Part shown: piece after piece, positions 27,601-33,919 of the stretch
Numbering within the stretch: position 1 is the stretch's first letter
Layout: each line of letters opens with the position of its first letter
Assembly (NCBI GenBank): GCA_964017045.1
Contig: OZ024807.1
Span: forward strand, 17,225,941 to 17,289,940
Origin: Omphiscola glabra
Taxonomy: Eukaryota > Mollusca > Gastropoda > Lymnaeidae
Reading direction: 5' to 3'
DNA length: 64,000 bases
Notes under the pieces: generated by a model
Databases searched by the model: none
Seen by the model: the letters and a program-made list of their open reading frames with translations, nothing else
Told to the model about the DNA's origin: nothing
Translations under genes and position numbers: made by a program

Positions 27601-28071
27601 GAATTCACACTATAAACAGTTAAAAGTACAGAATTTCCAGTTAAAAACAATGTTAGTAGTTTAAATACAGTATTAACCTGTTAAAGATACAGTATTGCTG
27701 ATTAAAAGTAAAGTATTGCTAGTGAAAATTACAGGATTGGCCTGTTCAAATACAGTATTGCCAGTTAAAAAAGAAAAGAGTACTGCTAGAATAAAATACA
27801 GCATTGCTCGTTGAAAAAAACAGTATTATTTAAATATAAATTATTTGCTGGTTAATTTTAAAATATATACTTTAATACGTATATTAAATAATGAATAATT
27901 TTTTGATTCATTTTTTTTCTAGGGTTAGTGCCCCCAGGCGGGACAAGCATTTCTATGTATAAAAAGCGGTTAGTCGAAAATACCGCCCCACCAAACAGGA
28001 GAAAAAAAGCGCTGCGGTCTGGGACGGACCGCTTCCCCTGTAACCACTTTTGCAAGTCGCTGTTTAAGTAA
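5365..28071 (+). CDS. Secreted multi-Ig-domain protein, VIgL/FREP-like but without lectin domain (12 exons, 777 aa)
   Basis: Exons: 5365-5428, 6568-6936, 8920-9068, 9516-9663, 10629-11006, 11424-11575, 14576-14723, 16728-16989, 20585-20736, 22917-23133, 23977-24122, 27923-28071. All junctions are AG/GT, phases agree throughout, and the lengths sum to 2334 nt (778 codons with TAA). Domain order is signal peptide, IgA, IgB, IgA', IgB', Thr/Pro linker, IgC, IgC', basic tail. Introns between domains are phase 1, which permits in-frame exon duplication; the intron inside each IgB is phase 0 and inside each IgC phase 2. A minus-strand paralogue at 28254-38253 has the same exon logic, which supports the model. 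Tandem Ig domains, a signal peptide and no membrane segment suggest an extracellular protein. The resemblance to the Ig part of gastropod FREP/VIgL proteins is family-level judgement; no fibrinogen, C-type lectin or C1q domain is present. Function is unknown; an immune role is inference. Confidence 0.82.
5800..6112. repeat. 26-bp minisatellite in intron 1 of plus-strand Ig gene, about 12 copies
   Basis: Unit acaatgatcacgttatggcc tagtac, strongly diverged between copies, beginning about 370 bp after exon 1. tgatca within the unit is self-complementary. Confidence 0.9.
6568..6936 (+). CDS. Exon 2 of plus-strand Ig gene: IgA domain, first copy
   Basis: One exon encodes a whole atypical V-like Ig domain of about 122 residues. 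Shared landmarks with the other two IgA copies are DHHD followed by SDVMYVYP, an F-x-x-R-x-x-V segment, AGVFQC (the F-strand cysteine) and a terminal NCQTLLIVL. The usual B-strand cysteine is absent (FTLSLRI); instead there is an N-terminal HIC and an extra FKC. The acceptor is cccacag and the donor GTAGGT at 6937. A six-kilobase run of repeats follows in the downstream introns. Confidence 0.8.
7040..7326. mobile_element. Candidate MITE, about 287 bp
   Basis: Ends ATGCAGAGCC and, inverted, ATGCAGAGGC with a shared CCGAGG a few bases further in; flanks AATTT on both sides. Ends are short and imperfect. It directly precedes the TA microsatellite in intron 2 of the plus-strand Ig gene. Confidence 0.45.
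7456..7503. repeat. (TA)n microsatellite
   Basis: About 23 uninterrupted TA dinucleotides, directly joined to the 26-bp minisatellite that follows. Confidence 0.97.
7504..8152. repeat. 26-bp minisatellite in intron 2, about 25 copies
   Basis: Unit ctatgccctaactcatatag gagtgg. Copies differ by single substitutions (cctagc, tctgcc, tattttc), which would allow turnover analysis. Confidence 0.95.
8188..8730. repeat. 30-bp minisatellite in intron 2, 18 copies
   Basis: Unit gacagaagtttgaccacaac taagctacct, nearly identical in the centre and diverged at both edges, the usual pattern of an array expanding from within. Because 30 is a multiple of three, it is open on both strands (TTTKLPDRSL and its reverse); these are not genes. 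It ends 190 bp before IgB exon 3. Confidence 0.95.
8920..9663 (+). CDS. Exons 3-4 of plus-strand Ig gene: IgB domain, first copy
   Basis: Exons 8920-9068 and 9516-9663, joined in phase 0. The first half starts RKAKRPTI and carries the B-strand LVCNAES and the core KWH tryptophan; the second carries the F-strand SFSCSF. The canonical Cys-Trp-Cys pattern is therefore complete. The split position matches IgB' and the IgB of the minus-strand gene. The internal motif LPPDHGLPPLIKW recurs closely in IgB' as LPPDHGLAPLIMW, marking recent duplication or gene conversion. Confidence 0.8.
10315..10440. repeat. Degenerate CCACCATCCACATGCC-type repeat
   Basis: C/A-rich phrases such as cccaccatccacatgccc recur with irregular spacing in a broader pyrimidine/adenine-rich stretch (10110-10440) of the intron before IgA'. 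Confidence 0.6.
10629..11006 (+). CDS. Exon 5 of plus-strand Ig gene: IgA' domain, second copy
   Basis: Single-exon Ig domain homologous to 6568-6936. It reads DRHDGGNISDLAFIYP, then FASRVEVE, LAGTYRCYKG and DCNTLLVVL, ending phase 1 before GTGAGT. Only two cysteines remain (YRC and DC); the N-terminal cysteine of the first copy is missing. Three Asn-x-Ser/Thr sequons (NVTI, NISD, NVTV) suggest N-glycosylation. It is closer to the minus-strand IgA in the AGTYRCY segment than the first copy is. Confidence 0.82.
11424..14723 (+). CDS. Exons 6-7 of plus-strand Ig gene: IgB' domain, second copy
   Basis: Exons 11424-11575 and 14576-14723. The start 11424 is preferred over the nearby AG at 11428-11429 because it yields RKAMKPTI, matching RKAKRPTI and RKPEKPTV in the other IgB copies. 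The first half has HLFCNAS and the core MW tryptophan; the second has SFKCAFSD and ends SDPYVIAFE, like SDPYYIVID in the minus-strand gene. The 3-kb intron between the halves holds two short transposon insertions and several repeats. Confidence 0.78.
12692..13239. mobile_element. 548-bp MITE with perfect inverted ends and internal minisatellite
   Basis: Positions 12691-12722 and 13209-13240 are perfect 32-bp inverted repeats, beginning TGAAGGGTTCAAGGGAAAAA. Flanking AACT (12688-12691, 13240-13243) can be read as a 4-bp target duplication, which overlaps the outermost base of each repeat. Excision on paper restores an intact unit of the 23-bp array around it. The interior is mostly six 62-bp repeats. 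Confidence 0.8.
12733..13108. repeat. 62-bp tandem repeat, six copies, alternating in pairs
   Basis: Copies of gaagttatctcccgtgtggc... alternate strictly between ttcaatag and ttcaacag, so the true unit is a 124-bp dimer present three times. The last copy is slightly diverged. It fills the interior of the MITE at 12692-13239. Confidence 0.9.
13765..13944. mobile_element. 180-bp hAT-type MITE with perfect 8-bp target duplication
   Basis: Inverted ends CAGTGGCGTAG / CTACGCCACTG and identical flanks TTCAGTTC at 13757-13764 and 13945-13952. A 12-base G run follows the left end. It lies in the intron inside IgB' of the plus-strand Ig gene. Confidence 0.85.
14308..14366. repeat. Interspersed repeat copy, also at 50883
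   Basis: agacacgaacaatctgtgtc followed by aatataataatatataata and agctttaataat recurs with few changes at 50883-50945. Unplaced family; the second copy continues into a acatttcggcacatgccttc motif. Confidence 0.6.
14795..15195. repeat. 24-bp minisatellite, about 17 copies
   Basis: Unit acagccgcacaacataatag tggt with ctgc/cagc variants, beginning about 70 bp after IgB' exon 7. Its length is a multiple of three, producing long artefactual frames on both strands. Confidence 0.95.
15225..15600. repeat. 51-bp minisatellite, about 7 copies
   Basis: Unit starts cctattttgtttggcattag and contains tcacctgtttggtcggcaaa. It follows the 24-bp array after a 30-bp gap, in the same intron. Confidence 0.93.
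16258..16392. repeat. 39-bp repeat, three copies
   Basis: Unit atcattgggcattttggggg followed by tgctgttgaactcagcac. It lies about 335 bp before the linker/IgC exon. Confidence 0.85.
16728..20736 (+). CDS. Exons 8-9 of plus-strand Ig gene: Thr/Pro linker plus IgC domain
   Basis: Exons 16728-16989 and 20585-20736, joined in phase 2. About 50 residues of acidic, Thr/Pro-rich linker (for example ETATSTPWTEPVDTTD) precede the domain and suggest an extended, possibly O-glycosylated spacer. The IgC core has ISLKCSAECEPPCSLYW, then DMGTFCCTAS. The two extra cysteines just after the B-strand cysteine recur in all three IgC copies. The 3.6-kb intron contains 21-bp, 37-bp, 40-bp and ATTACA-type arrays. 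Confidence 0.78.
17045..17690. repeat. 21-bp minisatellite with degenerate leader
   Basis: From about 17305 there are some 18 units of acaacggttgacagagctat a. The leader (17045-17300) carries looser gacagaacacacaactgtt units related in sequence, suggesting an older part of the same array. Confidence 0.93.
17800..18065. repeat. Interspersed repeat, unclassified
   Basis: Contains tgcttgtctccatgctattt and agcatgctcaaagcactctg (an inverted agcatg pair) and a minus-strand GTQKEILRNALF-like stretch. I believe it is a widespread invertebrate repeat from its style, but cannot name the family. Confidence 0.35.
18085..18350. repeat. 37-bp repeat, about 7 copies
   Basis: Unit accatataacgaacatgtgg tcagtgcgctagaagtc; aac-gatc/aac-gaac variants alternate irregularly. 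Confidence 0.93.
18465..19898. repeat. 40-bp minisatellite, about 36 copies
   Basis: Unit acaactgcttagattcctga cacacttagaattttaggta, 40 bp with almost no length change. Variant positions (aaatgc, agcaactgg, acttctgc, atttcagg) form recurring blocks, hinting at higher-order duplication. The final copy ends with acttctgc, as does one internal copy near 18851. Confidence 0.97.
19975..20555. repeat. ATTACATCATTACAAC-type simple array
   Basis: About 580 bp of mixed cattaca, tcattaca and aacattaca units ending 30 bp before IgC exon 9. The array abuts the polypyrimidine/acceptor region closely. Confidence 0.95.
20945..21465. repeat. GACTTTTTTCCCGTG-type array
   Basis: Degenerate gactttttt-cc-tgtaac units, becoming a regular 54-bp-like gactttttcagtgacttttt pattern at 21290-21465. 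Strongly strand-asymmetric (T/C rich on plus). Confidence 0.9.
21620..22275. repeat. 106-bp tandem repeat, about 6 copies
   Basis: Unit combines ggtttccgacccctggttct and catccacacacaaaggtgtt, itself built from three related shorter pieces each with ttccgaccc. Frames open across it on both strands are artefacts. Confidence 0.93.
22335..22612. repeat. 42-bp repeat, about 6.5 copies, each with a palindrome
   Basis: Unit gttacaattatagtttttag plus gtgaccgttgtgacggtcagtg. The segment GACCGTTGTGACGGTC forms a 6-bp stem with a 4-base loop in every copy. Confidence 0.93.
22917..24122 (+). CDS. Exons 10-11 of plus-strand Ig gene: IgC' domain
   Basis: Exons 22917-23133 and 23977-24122. The B-strand region reads ISIKCIAVCEPSCEVTW; the second half reads FEPITG, then ESGIYSCTGTNP and SFSLQVV. 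It is the closest relative of the minus-strand IgC, which has FEPVTD, AYRCTVTNPEG and TFHLQIL. Acceptor choice 23977 (rather than 23971, also in frame) is made by homology. The exon ends phase 1 with GTGAGT. Confidence 0.8.
23140..23370. repeat. GT-rich repeat after IgC' exon 10
   Basis: Repeats of tgtgtgttgtatggttatgt and taagtgtgtgttgtataagt begin within 10 bp of the donor at 23134. Confidence 0.85.
24165..24640. repeat. CT-rich tract in the last intron of plus-strand Ig gene
   Basis: About 475 bp almost free of purines on the plus strand (ctctctctccc), followed by a short TA run. A second T/C-rich tract lies at 25165-25720. Confidence 0.93.
24818..25120. mobile_element. Candidate hAT-like MITE, about 300 bp
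   Basis: Left end CAGGGATGGGCAAACTTTGG and right end inverted CAAAGTTGGGCAAACTTTTG share GGGCAAACTTT. No target duplication was found. The GGCCCGCGG following the left end is common in hAT-type ends; a similar unpaired end is at 6309. Confidence 0.5.
25165..25720. repeat. TTTC-rich tract and GTTGCCTCTGTGTCT repeat
   Basis: tttctttcc-type DNA to 25510, then about ten copies of a 20-bp-like tgttgcctctctgtctgtcg unit to 25710. Confidence 0.9.
25955..26240. repeat. 44-bp repeat, six copies
   Basis: Unit gatcgcaaaccttggtcagg gaattagcaggagtggactt caat. The rest of this intron to 27922 shows only AT-rich DNA with loose aaatacagtattgc phrases at 27600-27840. Confidence 0.93.
27923..28071 (+). CDS. 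Terminal exon 12 of plus-strand Ig gene: basic C-terminal tail
   Basis: An acceptor tttttttctag followed by 49 in-frame codons including TAA fits the phase 1 donor at 24122. The tail is rich in Lys and Arg (YKKRLVEN, NRRKKALR) and ends with two cysteines near FPCNHFCKSLFK. I recognise no domain and no membrane segment. The minus-strand paralogue ends directly after IgC and lacks this exon. The long intron (24123-27922) could hide other exons or alternative ends, so this exon is less certain than the Ig exons. Confidence 0.6.
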
Positions 28072-28102
28072 ATAAGTGAATTATTTGTTATAGAATATAT
28101 AT

Positions 28103-28108
28103 ATTAAA
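28103..28108 (+). terminator. Variant poly(A) signal ATTAAA for the plus-strand Ig gene
   Basis: ATTAAA lies 32 bp after the TAA at 28069-28071 and is the nearest plausible plus-strand polyadenylation signal before the converging gene. No canonical AATAAA was seen in this short interval. Confidence 0.4.
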
Positions 28109-28184
28109 TTTTAAATTCCTATTTTAAGGCATTGATGTTAATATTTTGTTTGTTCAACGACCCCAAGGGATTTACGTCACATTA

Positions 28185-28190
28185 TTTATT
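28185..28190 (-). terminator. Poly(A) signal AATAAA for the minus-strand Ig gene
   Basis: The minus strand reads caAATAAAtaat about 64 bp after the TAG stop at 28254-28256. This is a canonical signal in the expected place for the 3' end of the 347-residue Ig gene. Confidence 0.55.
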
Positions 28191-28253
28191 TGAGCCACCT
28201 TCAAAGCCTTGCTGCTAATATCAGGGTTACTTAATTCAATACATGAAGTACCG

Positions 28254-31200
28254 CTAGTTTAGTATCTGCAGATGAAAGGTAACATTAGCACTTCCTTCTG
28301 GGTTAGTGACAGTGCAGCGATAAGCTCCTTCCGCCTCATTCGTGATATTCAGCACCAATTCGTCTGCAGTAGCCAGGTCTGTGACTGGCTCAAAACTGAT
28401 TTAGAAATTATACAGATTTTTCATTCACAGTAGACCAAACCCAATCACCCACTCACCCAATCACATCCATCAAACTAATCACTCTTGCTCACATTATCAC
28501 ATCCATAAACTAATCACTCCTGCTCACACAATCACATCCATCAAACTAATCACTCCTGCTCACATTATCACATCCATCAAACTAATCACTACTGCTCACA
28601 CAATCACATTTTTAAACTAATCACTCCTGCTCACACAATCACATCCATCAAACTAATCACTACTGCTCACACAATCACATCCATCAAACTAATCACTCCT
28701 GCTCACACAATCACATCCATCAAACTAATCACTCCTGCTCACACAATCACATCCATCAAACTAATCACTCCTGCTCACATTATCACATCCATTAAACTAA
28801 TCACTCCTGCTCACACAATCACATCCATCAAACTAATCACTCCTGCTCACATTATCACATCCATCAAACTAATCACTCCTGCTCACATTATCACATCCAT
28901 TAAACTAATCACTCCTGCTCACATTATCACATCCATCAAACTAATCACTCCTGCTCACATTATCACATCCATTAAACTAATCACTCCTGCTCACATTATC
29001 ACATCCATCAAACTAATCACTCCTGCTCACATTATCACATCCATTAAACTAATCACTCCTGCTCACATTATCACATCCATCAAACTAATCACTCCTGCTC
29101 ACATTATCACATCCATTAAACTAATCACTCCTGCTCACATTATCACATCCATCAAAGTAATCACTCCTGCTCACATTATCACATCCATTAAACTAATCAC
29201 TCCTGCTCACACAATCACGTCCATTAAACTAATCGCTCCTGCTCACATTATCACATCCATCAAACTAATCACTCCTGCTCACACAATCACATCATTAAAC
29301 TAATCACTACTGCTCACACACTCACATCCATCAAACTAATCACTCCTGCTCACACAATCACATCATTAAACTAATCACTACTGCTCACACAATCACATCC
29401 ATCAAACTAATCACTCCTGCTCACACAATCACATCTATTAAACTAATCACTACTGCTCACATTATCACATCCATTAAACTAATCACTCCTGCTCACACAA
29501 TCACATCTATTAAACTAATCACTACTGCTCACACAATCACATCCATCAAACTAATCACTACTGCTCACACAATCACATCCATCAAACTAATCACTCCTGC
29601 TCACACAATCAAATCTATTAAACTAATCACTCCTGCTGACACAATCAAACCGATTTACAAACCCAACCCCACCAAAACGTCCCATCGCTCACAACACAGC
29701 ATCATCAGAGGCGCTATAGCCCATGTAGGGCCCTGGCCTGCTCCACCACATCCTTCCATTCAGACATCATCATCAGAGGCGCTACAGCCCATGTAGGGCC
29801 CTGGCCTGCTCCACCACATCCTTCCATTCAGACATCATCATCAGATGCGCTACAGCCCATGTAGGGCCCTGGCCTGCTCCACCACATCCTTCCATTCGGA
29901 TCAATTCACGGGTTTCCGCATCCATACGCAAACTCCCAAATGGTGTAAATACTTCGCACATTACCACACACACCAGTATTTCTTTCAGGCATCTCTTGAG
30001 GGTTTGGAGTGGGGGTGGGTGGCACTGCCTCCGGATCAACTCAAGTGCTCCTCACCCCCCTCCCCCCGGGAGAAATGCGTGTACAACAATAAAACGTACA
30101 GGTTTTTTTTTAAAATTAAAAACAAACGAGTGGTCATTTCTAAAACATTTTAACAAGTATAGTGGCCTGTGCCTTTAAACGATTGCATTTAGTGGAACCT
30201 GTAAAATATCGCTACGGTGGATAGATTTGATGATTCATATAATTTAAGGCTAATCTAGTTATAGGTTTACCCTCCCCGGGGTTCCGGTCGACAAGTCTGT
30301 AGTGGCTTGCCGATTTGGAAGCGCTGGCCACCGACCCCCTCGGCGTTAACCCGGGGCACATTACCACCATTGCGTGTCCCGCGTGGTAGACAAGGACATG
30401 CATGGTAGTTACTGGAATAAACGGCTCCTACAGGGCTGCCACCTGTGATATTTCACAGGGGGAAGAAAAGGCAAACAGAGGTTAGGGATCATGATTACAA
30501 GTTGCCGTTAAGAGATATGAGGCGATAGGCTGTGGTGGAAGCCTATGGCCGATGATTCTAAATACGCAGCCCTGGGAAAGCTGCTCCTAGGCAACCGTTT
30601 CGTCCCAGTTATTTCGCGAATTAGTTGCGAGGTAGAATCCCTCTTAGAGGGCGTCCGATGCTTCCCCGGGACGGGTGGGGGGAGATATTAGGACGTTAAT
30701 TTACCGTCCCGGCCCCTAGGAAAGTGGACTACGGACGCTTGAAACACAGCGTCTTCAGTCGACCAGATGTCTCCGGGCGGGGAGGGTCTCCATCGGCAAA
30801 CCCGATTGAGCGGTTGCTGGTGGGGACGCTTCACGCCAGGGGAGATCTCTGGCGCTCCTCCGCACGGCCTGACGTCGGGGAAACCCGGCGGCTGGCAGAT
30901 GTGGGTGGGCGCCAGGGAGGGCATAAGGAGCGCAAGCTCGACGGCCCGCTGACGCCATTTCCTAATGAGACATTTCAGTTATAGGTTTACAGTATTCGAT
31001 TTTATTAAACTACCTTTACATCATTATAAATAGGTTTATAATTGTAATATAGTTCTTGCTTAGTATCAAACATGTGCAGTCTGTTTGTTAAAGTATATTG
31101 CATCATAAAAGCATGACTCCTAAAGGGGTTAGTTCATAACTTTATGACGACATCATGCTTTACAAAATATAGTTATATTTAAATACATTTTAAAAGTAAA

Positions 31201-33919
31201 AGAAAAAAAAAACGCATATTACAGGCGCAAGAAATAGTGCAAGCTTCATCAATTATTGCTAAATCGAAAGCATTTGTTATTCCTTTAAATCTGCTACTTT
31301 TGTGAAATTGTTTCCCGAATACAAGAGTTCTTTATTTTAATGCAAAGCCCATATCTATTAAATTACCAACCGCTGTTCTCTTTTAATATCATAATAATAA
31401 ATAGCAATCCAATCCCAGTTTTGTGAGGGTTTTTTTGTTTGTTAATTATTACAGATAAAAATCTAGTAAAGAGCTAAAATAAAGAAAACATTTTATTTTT
31501 GTGAACTAGCATTTAGATCATTATGTCATTTTAGGTTGTTTTTTTTCCCTAGTTTTAGAGCAAACACATTTTTCGTCCTAAATCGTCAATTTCAAAATAA
31601 ATTCTGTGGATAAGAAAACATTAGTGGTTTGAAATTTCAAATAAACATTTCAGTCTACTGCATATTAGGAAATTTATATTTTATTGTTTTATTATTACTT
31701 TCAGATAAAATCATGTATTAAAAATATATGGTGACTTTTGTAAAATATCAGATGTCTTCTAAACTTAATTATGCTGTTAATAACAACTGAATAGTTTTTT
31801 TTTAAAATGTGTACACCTTTCCACAAACCAGTTTAAAGAACTTCTTTTTGACTGGTAAAACTTGGAAATATGTAGAAAAGGTCATTATTATAAGTACTTT
31901 TGGTTTTTTTTCATTTGCGCTCAACATGTAAATTGATATGAGTAGTCCTTTTTGTGATGGATACCTTTTTTTGAAAGGAATGTTGTTGTTTTTTAAAAAT
32001 TAATTAATTAATTAAAATACTTTAAAATAAAAATAAAATTCACATTAATATTTAGTAATATCAAAACATTTGCATAGCATAACATGGTCAAGATAAGCCG
32101 TCGTTTTTTGGTTTTGTCCTCACCCCACTTTGCATTCACGGTTGATATTTACAAAATTGTCCACATCACAACTTTAAGCGCCAAATATCCGTGGGCCCCT
32201 GCAGCCCTAGGGGTTTCGGGGCCCACACGATGGTTCTGACTTCAAGTGACACCACGGGGCTCTATTTGACATGTCTTTGTGGCATGTCAATTAAGGGCGT
32301 TGCCACCGACCCCTGGCGCTACACGGGACACAGAATCACGATGTAGGGGATCTAGGCAACCGTTTGGTCCCAGCTGCTCTGTGACATATTCACGAGGTAG
32401 AAAACCATTTGGAGAATCCATTTAGAGGGCGCCTGGCGCCACCCCGGGATGGGATGGGGTGTTTTGGGGACGTTACGTTATATCCATCCCAGTTCATAAT
32501 AAGTTCGTTTGCTGGTGCAGCGATATTGTCGGAAAGAAAAACCGAATTTAAGTATGCGCCAAAGTGCATCCCTGCATTTTAAAATTGTCCAACAGTGTTC
32601 GGCATCTCAATGTCTGCACCCTTCTTTCCTCATGCTGATCAATAAGACAGCACGGGGTTGTATATAAGCTTGTGCCAAATGATAACCCCGGGGCCCGCCA
32701 TAACTGGAGTGAATTTAGTTTATCTATGGCACTGGGCGCCATAATGCCTCTCATAGACGGTTCAAAAACTCCTTCCTTTGATCAAAAAATGTAATAGAAA
32801 CAGTAAATTCAGGTATACTCCAAAAAGCACCCATTGATTTGGAAATATTCAAAACGTTTGTAGTGAGGGGGCTTTCCACACCGCTCTTCCACTCCAGATT
32901 CATCGGCACCCTCGATTTCTGCTCTACTCACAATAATAATGATCGCCAATTTTGCAGCCGATAGATACACTTAGTAGGAATTATTAGTGCAATCATGGGG
33001 GACAAGATTTTTGCCGCTCCCCCTTTCAGGATACAAACATTGCCGTTGTCCAAAAATGCAACCCCTCCATATAAGGAAAATAAAACATAAGGATGTTATT
33101 AGCAGAGGCGTAGCTAGAATGTTTGCGTCAGGTGACAAGATTCTTTTTTAAGGCCCCCCCCCCCCAAACCAGGTCAAATCTGAAGCCCATTATGTTCATC
33201 CATTAAATACCATTATTCATATTTGCGTCCACCTCTGCCCATCTTTAGCTAAGCCTCTAGCTACTGACACTGCTCACTCGAAAATAAATCTGAAACGCAA
33301 TCCCCCCCCCTCGCCCAAATTACATGAGAAATTGTCTGAAAGAAACACTGACACTCATTCACCAACTCAAACACAAACACCCGATCACCTAATCACACCC
33401 ACTCACACACCAACACCCACTCACACATCAACACCCACTCACACACAAAACTTCCACTCACACACCAACACCCAGTTATCCAATCATACCCACTCACACA
33501 CCAATACCTACTCACCCAATAACACCCCCTCATACACCAACACCCACTCACACACAAACACCTGCTCACAAACCGACATATACTCACACACCAACACCCA
33601 CTTTCCTCCTCACACACGATCACACACCAACACACATTAAATAATGTATCCAGGCACGCACCCAGCTAAACCATTTCATCCATCTGACAACCCACGCACC
33701 CATTCTTCCAAACTCACAAACTACCCAAAAAATTCATTTACTTTTCATTGCCGTTGTGTTTGCTGTCAAAGCTCCAGGAGACGTCACAGGCCGGGGTACA
33801 CACAAAGTGACACGTGTATCTGAGCTCATTGCCCAAAGCTGCCCTGAAAATACTGCCATCTTGCACTTGCGAAGTGATGAAGATATATGAATGGAACGGA
33901 GTCTCTTGGGATGCGTCAT
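28254..33919 (-). CDS. Exons 5-6 of minus-strand Ig gene: IgC domain and stop
   Basis: Exons 33919-33742 and 28395-28254, joined in phase 2. The first half contains LRYTCHFVCTPACDVSW with the C-x3-C-x3-C pattern; the second FEPVTDLATADELVLNI, GAYRCTVTNPEG and HLQILN followed by TAG. The 5.3-kb intron carries a 36-bp minisatellite of more than 30 copies, a triplicated LINE tail, a GC-rich retroposon with target duplication and a related second copy. Confidence 0.8.

Noticed and set aside
5365..28071. Expectation of a fibrinogen domain, making this a classical FREP
   Set aside because: No fibrinogen-like exon was found on the plus strand between 24122 and 28071, and the convergent gene occupies the DNA beyond.
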